Shown: positions 1 to 8,726, counted from the stretch's first letter. The stretch is 64,000 nucleotides of DNA from Nocardia colli (GCF_008704205.1 NZ_VXLC01000049.1:1-64000); one strand, 5' to 3'. The notes: generated by a model from the sequence alone, not told the origin. A program made the numbers and translations.

Positions 1-210
1 TGCGTTGACCGCCTGAGCCCGCACCGATGAGCGTTCGGGGTTCTACTGGCGGTCGAGCTGGTCGAGCTGGTCGCTTCTGCGGTGGGCGTGGATCGGCGGG
101 CGGAATACAGGGGTGACCCGCATCAGCCCTGGGGTGGGTTCCTCGGTTACGTCGGCTGCGGGATCGTTGATGCAACGTCGACAACGGCGACTGAACCCAA
201 GGATGACATC

Positions 211-549
211 ATGGCTATCACCCGAATCCGGCTCCGCGCCTTCGCAATTGCCGGCGCCGCAACACTCGTCGCGCTCGGCGGTGCCGTGCTCGGCGGTGCC
301 GCCGCGACAGCCGATACCGGGACCGCCGAAGCCGCGTTCGTCGACGAGATCAGCGTGAACAACGCCACCCTGCCCGGACGATCGACCGCCGAAATGATCA
401 CCGCGGGCTACGCGACGTGTGACGACCTGCGTAGGGGTGTGACGGTTCTCGATGAGATTTCCGCGGTCGAAAGGACTTACCGGTTCAGCCAGGGAACGTT
501 GTTCGTCAGCGCGGCGACGACGAACTTGTGCCCGGACTTCGCGTCCTGA
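211..549 (+). CDS. DUF732-like secreted protein
   Basis: 112 residues. A basic N-terminus followed by an Ala/Gly-rich hydrophobic stretch (residues about 8-33) looks like a cleavable signal peptide ending near ATA-DT. The mature part begins AAFVDEI and has two cysteines, in YATCDDLR and NLCPDF. This is the arrangement of DUF732 proteins, small exported proteins common in mycobacteria and nocardiae with no established biochemical role. The ATG at 211 is chosen because the signal peptide starts there; the open frame back to 82 adds unrelated sequence. It converges on the glycosyltransferase gene ending at 665. Family call is by pattern only. Confidence 0.72.
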   Translation: MAITRIRLRAFAIAGAATLVALGGAVLGGAAATADTGTAEAAFVDEISVNNATLPGRSTAEMITAGYATCDDLRRGVTVLDEISAVERTYRFSQGTLFVSAATTNLCPDFAS

Positions 550-664
550 TCGACAGCGCGTCGAAGGTGTAGATCGAACGGGGCCGCCCCGGGGCTACTC
601 GACTTCCACTCCCCCGTTGTCGACAGCGGCGGTGCTGCAGAGCCGCTACCCGTCGGCGACCCGG

Positions 665-2581
665 TCACCTCGGTACGCCGGGGTTGCCGCGGTCGATCAC
701 CTGGCATCGTTCGATCTCGAACTCCGGTACTCGGTCGATGCGATATTTGGCGTATCGCAGTGACTGCTGGAGGTTGCGCTGAAAGCGGCCGGCGGTGAGT
801 GGGGCGCGGGTGGAGGCCAGCAGGTCCCGAGTTGCCGGGCAGTTCATGGCGGTTCGGATGCGGGTGACCCAGCCCTCGTCGATGAACCAGGGCAGCCCGG
901 GATATTCGTTCGCCATGCCCGCGTCCACGACCGCCCAGTCCGAGTCGAGGTTCTTGTCGTGGCCGATGCGGGCGTTCGGGAACCGGAACGTGTGTGCGGC
1001 AAGCGGATACGACAGGCCCATCGGGTCGAGGACCCGGACGTCGAGGGGCACGTTCATGCTGATCATGCCCAGGTTGATGAAGTACACGGTATGTCCGGCG
1101 CCGCCGTTCGGGGTGGGCGGCGGGACGAGCTGCCAGTTCCAGGACGGCGAATTGATGAGCAGGCCGCCGTTCGGATTTCGGGCGAGATCGCCGATCATGG
1201 TGCGCATCCGCGGATAGTCCAGGTAGTCCTCGGCGCGGAGCGGGTGCTCGTGACCGGTGCTCTGCACGTAGTAGAGGCGCTCGTCCGCGATACCGGCCGT
1301 GCTGATCGAGCGGCCGTTCTCGAGAGCGGTGGCGTTCGCCGCCAACAGCGCCCAGCCGGCGGTCACCGCCAACGCCCCGATCCCAAAGGCGCGGTCGGTG
1401 TGGCGCGAATCCGCCCGCGCGGCCGACAACTTCAGCGGCAGCACCATGACGGGCAGCAGCACGCAGAACAGCGGCGGCAGCAGCATGCGACCGTGCATGA
1501 AGTCGCCGCCTACCCGGATCTCGTAGACGGTCAGCAAAGCACCGCTGGCGAGCATGAGGGCGACTACCGCGGCCGGCGTCCGCAGCCACGCGCGGAATCG
1601 GCGAAGACGTTCGCGCACATCCGGTTTCGTCTCGAATTCCGCCAGCCCAGCGGCCTGACCAGCGATCCGTCGGGACCGCACCGCCAGCACGGCCGCAACA
1701 CCCAGCGCCATAAGCGGCACCCACAACCAGTACGGCCCAATCAGATTCCACAGATAGACCAAACCCTGCCGCCATTTCGCGCCGCCCGCATCTTTGGCGA
1801 CGGCCGTATTCGGATAAGGCAGCGCGTAATAGCCCATCTGCCAGATCTGATACGCCACCGGCACCAGCCCGGCCGTCGCCAGAACCAGCGCACGGAAGAT
1901 CCATGGCCGCAACCGAATTCCCGGCTGCGGCGCACCGCAGATCATAAGCAGTGCCAGCGTGCCAAGCAGCGTGAGCTCCGGCCGAATCAGCGGCGCCAAA
2001 CCCGCGACGAAGGAAAGGCCGAGAATGCTTGCAAAGCCCGTCTTGTCGGCGCGACTCCACCGGATCAGCCCCCACCACAGCACCGCAATCCAGCAGATGA
2101 CCAGGCTCGACTCCAGCCCCGAGGTGGCATAGTCGCGGGCCGGAGGCACCGCGATATAGACGAGAGCGCCTGCCGGAAGCAGCAATTGGACCCCGCCGCC
2201 CCACAACCGGGCCGTGCCCAGAATCGCGAAAACGATGGCCGCCACCGACAGCGTCAGCGCGATACCCAGCACCACATACTCCAGCCGCGCCTGCGTCAGC
2301 CAGCTGAAGAACCAGATGAGATAGGTCCAGGCGGTACTGGTATTGACCTCGACGCGCTCCCCCGCGTTGAACACCGGACCATTGCCCGCCAACAGATTCC
2401 GCACCGTACGCAACACAGTCAAGCCGTCGTCGGCGATCCAGCGCCGCCGCCAGCCACCGATCGCGAAAAGCACAGCGGTGAACACCATTCCGCTGACGAA
2501 AACAGTGCGAGAGGGTCGCCGCGCCGGCACAGCAACAAGTTCTTCGTCCACCACCAGGTCGGGCGAGAGGACCAGCGTCAC
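665..2581 (-). CDS. aftB: AftB-like arabinofuranosyltransferase, GT-C membrane enzyme
   Basis: 638-residue polytopic membrane protein. The N-terminus carries RRRWIADDGLTVLRTVRNLL, then NTSTAWTYL, LPAGALVYIAVPPARD, and later GGDFMHGR and a hydrophilic C-terminal domain with IGHDKN and YRIDRVP. These strings match mycobacterial AftB (Rv3805c), which adds the terminal beta-1,2-arabinofuranose from decaprenyl-phosphoarabinose to arabinogalactan at the outer face of the membrane. The Asp-Asp pair after the first membrane segment is the usual GT-C catalytic motif. Start is GTG and overlaps the stop of a 44-codon ORF by four bases. The usual ubiA/glf cell-wall neighbours are absent here, so it may be a paralogue of the cluster copy rather than the orthologue. 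Confidence 0.85.
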   Translation of the reverse strand: MTLVLSPDLVVDEELVAVPARRPSRTVFVSGMVFTAVLFAIGGWRRRWIADDGLTVLRTVRNLLAGNGPVFNAGERVEVNTSTAWTYLIWFFSWLTQARLEYVVLGIALTLSVAAIVFAILGTARLWGGGVQLLLPAGALVYIAVPPARDYATSGLESSLVICWIAVLWWGLIRWSRADKTGFASILGLSFVAGLAPLIRPELTLLGTLALLMICGAPQPGIRLRPWIFRALVLATAGLVPVAYQIWQMGYYALPYPNTAVAKDAGGAKWRQGLVYLWNLIGPYWLWVPLMALGVAAVLAVRSRRIAGQAAGLAEFETKPDVRERLRRFRAWLRTPAAVVALMLASGALLTVYEIRVGGDFMHGRMLLPPLFCVLLPVMVLPLKLSAARADSRHTDRAFGIGALAVTAGWALLAANATALENGRSISTAGIADERLYYVQSTGHEHPLRAEDYLDYPRMRTMIGDLARNPNGGLLINSPSWNWQLVPPPTPNGGAGHTVYFINLGMISMNVPLDVRVLDPMGLSYPLAAHTFRFPNARIGHDKNLDSDWAVVDAGMANEYPGLPWFIDEGWVTRIRTAMNCPATRDLLASTRAPLTAGRFQRNLQQSLRYAKYRIDRVPEFEIERCQVIDRGNPGVPR

Positions 2582-2712
2582 CTATGCGAACCGAACGCCA
2601 CGACGCGCAGAACCGCTGCGGGCAGCCGGATTCCGACCGACATCGCGCTCAGCGGACGGCCATCGGGCACGAGACCGCCACGCCGACCGGCCCGCTTGAA
2701 AAGATAACTCAC
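2578..2712 (-). CDS. 44-residue ORF coupled to the AftB-like gene
   Basis: GTG start 5 bases after a GGGGG ribosome-binding site (in gagggggattca), reading MSYLFKRAGRR at the N-terminus and ending VVAFGSHR. Its TGA overlaps the GTG of the AftB-like gene in a GTGA arrangement, which is typical of translational coupling. It is basic (several Arg) with a weakly hydrophobic stretch (residues about 24-39) and resembles no family I know. It may be a small protein, or a leader ORF that lets ribosomes reach the glycosyltransferase start. Confidence 0.45.
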   Translation of the reverse strand: MSYLFKRAGRRGGLVPDGRPLSAMSVGIRLPAAVLRVVAFGSHR

Positions 2713-3027
2713 TGAATCCCCCTCATCTGGTACGGGCGAACCATACCGCGCCAACCGATGAGCGACGACCCAGCAATCTTGGGGTCTCCCATCCGCCCAG
2801 CCCTACGTCGACGATCCCTCGCGCGCAACCGCTTTCAGCCGGCCGCCAAACGAAGGTCCGACTGTTGATAGACAAGGCTTTCCATCGCATGCCGGTGGAT
2901 GCGGGCTGGGGCAGCGCACCAGGCGAGGGGGTTCTCGCAGTACCTGTATCACCAGGGTCTCCCGGAAGTCCACGACGGCTGTCAATCTCGTTGAGTCGAA
3001 AGCGCCGACAACATGGGACGGAGAACA
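2713..3027. other. intergenic region, no gene recognised
   Basis: 315 bases between the minus-strand AftB-like/small-ORF pair and the plus-strand SDR. Both promoters must lie here. Open frames in this stretch have no family-like sequence, and I see no convincing long dyad. Confidence 0.5.
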
Positions 3028-3834
3028 ATGGTGGACAACCAATTCACTACTCACGCGGAACGTTTCGATCTGAGTGGGAAGTACGCCCTTGTCACTGGCG
3101 GCACCAAGGGCATCGGGATGATGATCGCGCGCGGCCTGCTCCAGGCGGGCGCTCGCGTCGTCGTCAGCTCGCGCGACGCAGCCACGTGCGCGCAGGCAGA
3201 ACATCTACTGTCCGAATTCGGTGACGTTCGGGCAATTCCCGCCGACCTGTCCCGGCATGACGAGTGCCGGCGCCTCGCTGATCTTGTCGGGGCCGACTCG
3301 CAACCCCTGGACATCCTGGTCAACAACGCGGGGGCGATGTGGCGCGAGCCGTTGGCGACGTTTCCGGACGAGGCCTGGGACGCAGTGCTCGACCTCAACC
3401 TCAAGTCGCCGTTCTGGCTGGTGCAGGCGCTGCTCCCCGCACTTGGCAGAGCGGGCACCGTCGACGATCCCGCGCGGATCATCAACATCGGCAGTATCGC
3501 CGCTATCCACGTCGCCCAGTCACCCAATTACTCCTACGCCAGCAGCAAGGCGGCGCTCCATCAACTCACCAGGGTGTTTGCCAGAGAGCTTGGCCCACAG
3601 CACATCACGGTGAATGCGGTAGCACCGGGCGTGTTCCCGTCGCAGATGATGGCGTCCACGCTCGATGCCATCGGCGACACGATCGCGGCGGCGGCCCCGC
3701 TGCGCCGGCTCGGCCGCGACGACGACATGGCGGGTATCGCCGTGTTTCTCGCCGGCCGTGCCGGGTCCTACCTCACGGGCAGCATCATCCCGGTAGACGG
3801 CGGCATCGCGACGACCGCATCGGGCACTCCTTGA
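3028..3834 (+). CDS. SDR family NAD(P)-dependent oxidoreductase
   Basis: 268-residue classical short-chain dehydrogenase/reductase. Visible are the cofactor glycine motif TGGTKGIG (residues about 23-30), VNNAG, catalytic Ser156 in NIGSIAA, and Tyr170/Lys174 in YASSK. VAPG and a C-terminal GSIIPVDGG complete the fold. A basic Arg after the second beta strand (VVSSRDA) suggests NADP(H). Start at the ATG at 3028 is preferred over the in-frame ATG at 3013 because GGAG lies just upstream of 3028. Substrate cannot be read from the sequence. A hairpin directly follows the stop. Confidence 0.9.
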   Translation: MVDNQFTTHAERFDLSGKYALVTGGTKGIGMMIARGLLQAGARVVVSSRDAATCAQAEHLLSEFGDVRAIPADLSRHDECRRLADLVGADSQPLDILVNNAGAMWREPLATFPDEAWDAVLDLNLKSPFWLVQALLPALGRAGTVDDPARIINIGSIAAIHVAQSPNYSYASSKAALHQLTRVFARELGPQHITVNAVAPGVFPSQMMASTLDAIGDTIAAAAPLRRLGRDDDMAGIAVFLAGRAGSYLTGSIIPVDGGIATTASGTP

Positions 3835-3841
3835 GCCGGGT

Positions 3842-3863
3842 GGGCAGGCCTGTCGGCCTGCCC
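3842..3863. terminator. bidirectional stem-loop between convergent genes
   Basis: Perfect 9-bp stem GGGCAGGCC / GGCCTGCCC with a TGTC loop, just after the SDR stop and before the end of the minus-strand lipoprotein gene. There is no U-tract, as is common in high-GC actinobacteria. Confidence 0.7.
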
Positions 3864-3883
3864 TGTCACCGTCATCCTGCCGA

Positions 3884-4354
3884 TCAGGAAGAGAGCCTGA
3901 CCTTTTCAGCGGGATCGGCTTTGCTCACGCATTCCTGATAGGGGTTGACCTGTCCCTGCCGCTCCTGGCAGGTCCAGGAACCGCCCTCGACGGTGACCGT
4001 CAGCACGTCGCGGCGCGCGGTGGCGGGTTGCTCGCCGTAGGCATTGGTCACCGCGATGGCGGTGGCACATGCGGCGCTGCCCTTGGTGGTGACGGCGAAG
4101 ACCGCGAGACCGAAAACTCCTGTGCCGCAAGAGATGGCGACAGGCTCCGCTGAGGGGGCTTGGAGGGGCGGAGGTTGCGTGGTGCCCGACTGCACGGTCG
4201 GCGTGACCGGCGTCGAGGTCGCCGGGGCTGCCGTCGAGCCGGCATCGCTCGACGTGTCGCTACATGCACCCACACTCAACACGAGGGCGACGGTGGCTGC
4301 GACTAAGGGAATCGAACCGGCGATTCGCAATGAGCTCTCCTGGCTGGGCGTCAT
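3884..4354 (-). CDS. putative lipoprotein of unknown function
   Basis: 156 residues. A hydrophobic signal segment (residues about 10-30) ends in the lipobox SVGAC with lipidation Cys31. It is followed by a Thr/Pro/Ser-rich linker (about 35-70), typical of an anchor tether, and a small C-terminal domain with four cysteines (in ISCGTG, AACATA, WTCQER, YQECVS) that probably form two disulfides. The ATG at 4354 fits the signal peptide; the longer open frame upstream is not lipoprotein-like. It resembles small secreted Nocardia/Mycobacterium proteins of unknown role. Confidence 0.75.
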   Translation of the reverse strand: MTPSQESSLRIAGSIPLVAATVALVLSVGACSDTSSDAGSTAAPATSTPVTPTVQSGTTQPPPLQAPSAEPVAISCGTGVFGLAVFAVTTKGSAACATAIAVTNAYGEQPATARRDVLTVTVEGGSWTCQERQGQVNPYQECVSKADPAEKVRLSS

Positions 4355-4742
4355 GACATCGAGGCGGTTTCGCCTGCGACGGCCGCCCCGAGCAGATCCG
4401 AGGCGGGGCCAATACTCGCGGACCGACACCAGCCCCGCGAGACCCCAGTTGCTCCGGCACGTCAGCGTGTCGACACCGTACGGACACGCCGACCAGAAGC
4501 CCCGTGACGACAACGTTGGAAATTCGGTGACAGCTACCGTGGTCGCCCACCGTACTGCACGACGTTCGACCGCCTGGCCTCGACAAATCGGAGCCTCCGC
4601 AGCCTGCGTCGTGGCTTCGATGCTCACCAGCACAGCTCGCGCCAAGCCGACGATCTTCCTGAATCCCGGCGGATGGGGTCGAAAGCCACAGCCGGTGCGC
4701 TTTCCGGCTCGGCAGATCGCCATGATCGTGGTGGGGGCGCTC
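4355..4742. other. intergenic region, no gene recognised
   Basis: 388 bases between the lipoprotein start and the monooxygenase stop, both on the minus strand. It should contain the lipoprotein promoter. The open frames crossing it have neither family-like sequence nor ribosome-binding sites. Confidence 0.5.
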
Positions 4743-5852
4743 TCAGCCGGGTTGGAAGAAGGCAAGGAGTCTCTGGGCGGCGTCCGGCGACATCAGCAAT
4801 TCCTGCATGTCCGCGGACATGCGGGCGGCGGCGCTGGTGCGCGCGAACATCTCGCGTTCGTATTCCTTTACGGCGGTTGGGAAGTCGTCCGGGTTGGCGG
4901 CCAGCGCGAGGCCGAGCACGGCCCCGTCGAGCAGTGCCATGTTGGCACCCTCCCCCACCGGCGGCATCAGGTGCGCGGCATCGCCGAGCAACGTGACGTC
5001 CGGCATCGACGGCCAGGTCAGGCCGACGGGCAGGGTGGTGAGTGACCGCGGCACGATCGCGTCGTCGCAAGCCGCGATCAGCGCGGCGAAACGGGAGTCC
5101 CAGCCGGGGAGCAGATCGCTCAGTCGCGCGCGGGCGGCGGCCGGGTCGTCGAACGGGATCGCGGCGGTGGCGAACCAATCCTCGGCGGTGTTGTAGAAGC
5201 TGAGGCCGATGCGCACGCGACCGTCACCATTTCGCTGCGCCCCCAACGATATTCCGTTGCCGATGACCCAGTAGTTGCCGCGCCCGACCATCGCCGCGAG
5301 GTCGGGATGCGTGCGGTCGATGTCGGGGATGCCGAGCTCGACGACGTGCTGACCGATGTGTGCCGGACGAACGTCGGTGAGCAGCGGGCGAATCCGGGAC
5401 TGCGCGCCGTCCGCGCCGACTAACAGGTCGTATGCCGCACTACTGCCGTCTGCGAAGCGCAGCACCCTGTGGCCGGCGGATGTGCATGCGTGCCCCCAGC
5501 GCACCACTCCATCGGGAAGGGAATCGAGCAGCAGGTTGCGCAGATCGACGCGATCGACCTCGGGACGATCGAGCGGGGCGTCGTCGGGTGTGTCTTCCTG
5601 GAGCAGCAGGGTGCCGTCCGGTTCGAGCAGCCGCATGTCCTGACCTTCACGCCGGGCGATCGCGTGGAACTCGTCGATCAGACCGGCCGCGCGCAGCGCC
5701 CGCTGGCCAGAATGGATGTCGAGCATGCCGCCCTGACCGCGTGCGTCGCGCGCCGATTCGCGCTCGTACACGACCGAGTCGAGGCCGTTGACGTGCAATA
5801 CCCGCGCGAGTGCCAGGCCGCCGAGGCCCGCTCCGATGATGGCGATGGTCAT
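4743..5852 (-). CDS. FAD-dependent monooxygenase (TetX/PHBH-like)
   Basis: 369 residues with the flavoprotein hydroxylase landmarks: N-terminal Rossmann motif GAGLGGLALARVL, the internal DLLVGADGAQSRIR (DG motif), and the FAD-ribityl motif LLGDAAHLMPPVGEGANMAL. The length and layout match TetX-like single-component aromatic hydroxylases, which use NAD(P)H and O2 to hydroxylate small aromatics or inactivate drugs. Start at 5852 is supported by GGAGAG in gaaggagagcaactt just upstream. It is divergent from a TetR regulator across 70 bases that hold a large dyad, so it is probably that regulator's target. Substrate unknown. Confidence 0.88.
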   Translation of the reverse strand: MTIAIIGAGLGGLALARVLHVNGLDSVVYERESARDARGQGGMLDIHSGQRALRAAGLIDEFHAIARREGQDMRLLEPDGTLLLQEDTPDDAPLDRPEVDRVDLRNLLLDSLPDGVVRWGHACTSAGHRVLRFADGSSAAYDLLVGADGAQSRIRPLLTDVRPAHIGQHVVELGIPDIDRTHPDLAAMVGRGNYWVIGNGISLGAQRNGDGRVRIGLSFYNTAEDWFATAAIPFDDPAAARARLSDLLPGWDSRFAALIAACDDAIVPRSLTTLPVGLTWPSMPDVTLLGDAAHLMPPVGEGANMALLDGAVLGLALAANPDDFPTAVKEYEREMFARTSAAARMSADMQELLMSPDAAQRLLAFFQPG

Positions 5853-5866
5853 AAGTTGCTCTCCTT

Positions 5867-5915
5867 CAATACACCGCATAGCTCGATACACTGTATCGAC
5901 AGAGGCGATGTATTG
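5867..5915. promoter_or_regulatory. nested dyad operator between monooxygenase and TetR gene
   Basis: An inner perfect inverted repeat TCGATACA-C-TGTATCGA (5883-5899) and an outer one CAATACA / TGTATTG (5867-5873, 5909-5915) share the same centre at 5891. Over the 24-base arms 19 positions are complementary. This is what a TetR-family operator binding two dimers would look like, and it covers the space where both divergent promoters must sit. Confidence 0.75.
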
Positions 5916-5922
5916 TCACTGC

Positions 5923-6603
5923 ATGCTGGTATGGGAAAGGCCGGAGCCACCGAATCGACCCGTGCCGGCGCCGCTGAGCCGGGAACAGATCGTGCGAGCG
6001 GCGATCCAGCTGGCCGACGCGGACGGCTTGGACGGGGTGTCCTTTCGCAAGATCGCCGCCGCGCTGGGCGTCGGCCCGATGCGGCTGTACGGCTATATCG
6101 GCGACAAGGCGGAGTTGCTCGACCTGATGGTCGACGCCGTCCAAGCCGAGATCCGGCCGAGCGGCGACGGGTGGCGGGCGATGCTGCAATCGCTTGCCGA
6201 AGCCACTCGGGACGCCGCGCACCAGCACGAGTGGCTCGCCGAATTACTCGGTGGCCGACCGCAACTCGGGCCGCACGCACTGGCCAACGGGGAGACGGTC
6301 GCGGCCGCGTTGAGCGACCTCGAGGTGGACGCCGTCATGCCGGTGGTCGCCGCGGTCAACGCGTACGTGATCGGCGCGGTGCGCCGGGAGATCGCCGAGC
6401 GGCGGGCCGAGCGGGACACCGGCATGGACGAGCGGAGCTGGCAAGCCGCGCGCGGTCCATATCTGATGCGCGCCTTCGCGACCGGGCGATTCCCCGCACT
6501 GGCCACGGTGGTGCACGATGCCGCGCACCTGGACGCCGACCAGACCTTCCGCACCGGCCTCGGCTTCCTCCTCGACGGCATCCAGGCCGGCGTCGCGCGC
6601 TGA
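5923..6603 (+). CDS. TetR/AcrR family transcriptional regulator
   Basis: 226 residues. The N-terminal HTH runs from about residue 20 to 65: LSREQIVRAAIQLADADG, then SFRKIAAALGVGPMRLYGYI, the standard TetR recognition region. The remainder is helical, with a TetR_C-like ligand domain. The ATG at 5923 keeps the operator outside the coding region. The longer open frame would read through the operator. It most likely represses itself and the divergent monooxygenase until an aromatic ligand binds. Confidence 0.9.
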   Translation: MLVWERPEPPNRPVPAPLSREQIVRAAIQLADADGLDGVSFRKIAAALGVGPMRLYGYIGDKAELLDLMVDAVQAEIRPSGDGWRAMLQSLAEATRDAAHQHEWLAELLGGRPQLGPHALANGETVAAALSDLEVDAVMPVVAAVNAYVIGAVRREIAERRAERDTGMDERSWQAARGPYLMRAFATGRFPALATVVHDAAHLDADQTFRTGLGFLLDGIQAGVAR

Positions 6604-6703
6604 GCTGCGTTCGGCGCGGACCGATCCGACGAATAGGGTTCCCTTAAGGAACTCAAAGATGTTACGGTCCTGAGCGTCTTCGAGAAACATAGGAGGTTAT
6701 CCC

Positions 6704-7147
6704 ATGGGCTTCGCCGAACGCTTCGACCATATCGGCATCACCGTTGCCGACATCGACACCGCGACAGCGTTTTTCGTCGGACTCGGCCTGGAGGCCGATC
6801 CGAAGATGACCGTCGAGGGCGAGTTCCTGGACACCGTGATCGGCATGACCGGCGCGGTCACCGAGATCGTCATGCTGCGGCTGCCCGGCGGCGGAACGAC
6901 GCTGGAGCTGTCGAGCTTCGTCCGGCCCGATCACCTCCCCGGTTCGCCCGCCGCCCCGGCCAACGAGCTGGGCCTGCGCAACGTCGCCTTCGTGGTCAAG
7001 GACCTGAAGGCCGCGGTCGACCACGCTGCCGCCGACGGCTACGGCCTGGTGGGCGGGATCGGCGAATACGAAGGCGTCTGGCGGATGGCCTACGTCCGCG
7101 GACCCGAGGGAATCATCGTTTCGCTGGCCGAGCAGATCCAGAACTGA
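6704..7147 (+). CDS. VOC family (glyoxalase/bleomycin-resistance-like) protein
   Basis: 147 residues with two beta-alpha-beta-beta-beta modules of the vicinal oxygen chelate fold. The first begins FDHIGITVADID with the metal-type His; the second begins LRNVAFVVKDLKAAV and ends RMAYVRGPEGIIVSLAEQ. Such proteins bind metal for isomerase, dioxygenase or lyase chemistry, or bind drugs. It has a strong AGGAGGT site 7 bases before the ATG. The YciI-like gene starts 8 bases after its stop, so the two form an operon. Reaction not identifiable. Confidence 0.85.
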   Translation: MGFAERFDHIGITVADIDTATAFFVGLGLEADPKMTVEGEFLDTVIGMTGAVTEIVMLRLPGGGTTLELSSFVRPDHLPGSPAAPANELGLRNVAFVVKDLKAAVDHAAADGYGLVGGIGEYEGVWRMAYVRGPEGIIVSLAEQIQN

Positions 7148-7155
7148 GGCACACC

Positions 7156-7494
7156 ATGACCACGACCGTCACCGACGAACAGATCCAAGCCCTGGCCGCG
7201 ACCGCGAAACCCTTCAGCCTCGCGCTCCTTCAGTGGGGCCCGAAGCGAACCATGGACGGCGCGGACGCGATCGAACTCGAACACCAGCGCCGCATGGTGT
7301 CGCTGCGCGCCGACGGAGTCATCGCGGTCCTGTGCCCGGTCGCCTCCGACACCGTCGCCGGCGTCGCCATCATGACCGTGCCGCCCGAGGAAGCCGCGCG
7401 GATCATGGCCGAGGACCCGTGCGTGCAAGCCGACATGATCCGTTGCGAGGTACACCCCTGCCACGGTTTTCCCGGCGACGCCCTGCCTGCCTGA
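7156..7494 (+). CDS. YciI-like / YCII-related small protein
   Basis: 112 residues. FSLALLQWGP, then LEHQRRMVSLRADGVIAVLCPVAS, and VPPEEAARIMAEDPCVQADMIRCEVHP follow the ferredoxin-like layout of YCII-related proteins (beta, helix with His, beta, then the 'A..il..DP' helix). It sits directly behind the VOC gene, and similar small proteins often accompany VOC or monooxygenase genes. No specific function can be named. Confidence 0.7.
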   Translation: MTTTVTDEQIQALAATAKPFSLALLQWGPKRTMDGADAIELEHQRRMVSLRADGVIAVLCPVASDTVAGVAIMTVPPEEAARIMAEDPCVQADMIRCEVHPCHGFPGDALPA

Positions 7495-7509
7495 GCTGTC
7501 GCGCCGAAC

Positions 7510-8109
7510 TCACAGCACGCCGAACGAGCGCAAGCCCTCTTCGTCTTTCGGGATATCAGGGATCTGGACCGCGAACTCGGCAGGTAGCACCAGCGGCAAC
7601 ATCGTGCGGTCGGGTAGTTCGACCGCGCCGCGCGCAACAACGGTGCCGCGCAACAGATCTCGCAGAGCTGACGCACTGTGCCGGGCCGTGGACGGTGCGG
7701 CGAGCGCGGCACCGCGCAACATCCAGCGCGGCCCGTCGACGCCGATGATCCGCAAGGCGCGATCATCCATCGTGGCTGCCACCTCCGCACCCCAGGTGCC
7801 GGGTTCGCTGTGCACTCCGCGGCAATCTTCCTGTAGGCCGACGATGAGTTCGGGGACGATGCTCGCCCACAATCCGCCGGAAGGCGCTGCGGCATAGGCG
7901 GTCACGGTGAATCGCCCGAGCGGGGTCTGCCAGTGCACGAAGTGCACCATCGAATCGTCCGGCGCCATATCGACCAGGCACTCGCCCCAAGCAGGGACCG
8001 GCATCCGTATCGACCCGAGGTCCAGCCGGCGCACATCGTCATCCGGTGCGTTCGTTTCGTCGTAGGGCCCGTGCGGATTCGGGACGATCGGACCCAGCTG
8101 ATCGGTCAC
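7510..8109 (-). CDS. DUF3710 domain-containing protein
   Basis: 199 residues from a GTG start. GPYDETNAPDDDVRRLDLGSIRMPVP near the N-terminus, GRFTVTAYAAAPSGGLW in the middle and IIGVDGPRWMLRGAALA further on are the recognisable blocks of DUF3710, an actinobacterial family of unknown function (one member lies near dut in mycobacteria). No signal peptide or membrane segment is present. It converges on the YciI gene and is divergent from the lipoprotein at 8259. The function is not known. Confidence 0.8.
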   Translation of the reverse strand: MTDQLGPIVPNPHGPYDETNAPDDDVRRLDLGSIRMPVPAWGECLVDMAPDDSMVHFVHWQTPLGRFTVTAYAAAPSGGLWASIVPELIVGLQEDCRGVHSEPGTWGAEVAATMDDRALRIIGVDGPRWMLRGAALAAPSTARHSASALRDLLRGTVVARGAVELPDRTMLPLVLPAEFAVQIPDIPKDEEGLRSFGVL

Positions 8110-8258
8110 CCCATCAGGCTATCCATCAGGGCCCCACCGCAATAGCCACCAGAGCTATCGGCACCCGCTCCCGATTCGCCGCACCGGCGGATCGGGACGG
8201 AATGCGGCGCAGGGGGTCGGGTAGCGTGTTGCGAGGTGGATGGTGAGGGGGCACCGCG

Positions 8259-8726
8259 GTGCGAGTGGGTGTTTGGTGTGTGGTGGGTGGACTCGTGCTC
8301 GCGGCGGCGGTAGTCACGGGATGCGGCGACGAGTCCGTGCGGTATCACCGCCAAGCCTGTGGGCTGGCGGACGCGATCGAAGTCGATGGGTTGCAGCGAC
8401 ATTCGGTGCGCAGCGGGCAGTTCGTCGACCGGATCGACTGCTCGCGAGCGTTCTTCTTCGGACCGCCGCCGGACGATCTCCGGGCCGCGGTGATCGCGCC
8501 GCGGTTCGAACTTCGGGCGCCCACACGTGCGCTGTTCACCGTCGATCCGGGCTCGACGTATGTGCTCAGCGGTACCGGGCCGGAGGCGTGCTCGATGACC
8601 GTGGAGCGCTACGAGCAGACCGCGATGCTCGATCCATGGTTGGGGTTGTCCGATGATCAGCGTCAGGCGATCCGGGCGGGCACGTCGGTTCTCTTCGAAT
8701 TCCTGGTGAACTGTGCACCCGAATAA
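8259..8726 (+). CDS. putative lipoprotein, paralogue of the next gene
   Basis: 155 residues. The hydrophobic signal ends in the lipobox VVTGC with Cys22. GTG start with GAGGGGG about 8 bases upstream. The C-terminal part has SGTGPEACSMTVERYEQTAML, then LSDDQRQAIRAGTSVLFEFLVNCAP. The same spacing (Pro..Cys-Ser..Thr..Glu-Arg..., then Gln..., Gly-Thr..., Cys-x-Pro) recurs in the neighbouring protein, so the two are tandem paralogues. The single mature-domain Cys pair suggests a disulfide. No known family recognised. Confidence 0.68.
   Translation: MRVGVWCVVGGLVLAAAVVTGCGDESVRYHRQACGLADAIEVDGLQRHSVRSGQFVDRIDCSRAFFFGPPPDDLRAAVIAPRFELRAPTRALFTVDPGSTYVLSGTGPEACSMTVERYEQTAMLDPWLGLSDDQRQAIRAGTSVLFEFLVNCAPE

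Noticed and set aside
1..210. Short tandem GTCGAGCTG units and a possible upstream gene end
   Set aside because: Only about two and a half copies and too little upstream sequence to judge.
477..2204. 575-residue minus-strand frame
   Set aside because: Same strand, different frame from the AftB-like gene; no domain and Arg-rich, a frame shadow.
2723..3028. 101-residue minus-strand frame upstream of the SDR
   Set aside because: No ribosome-binding site and no family-like sequence; probably the divergent promoter region.
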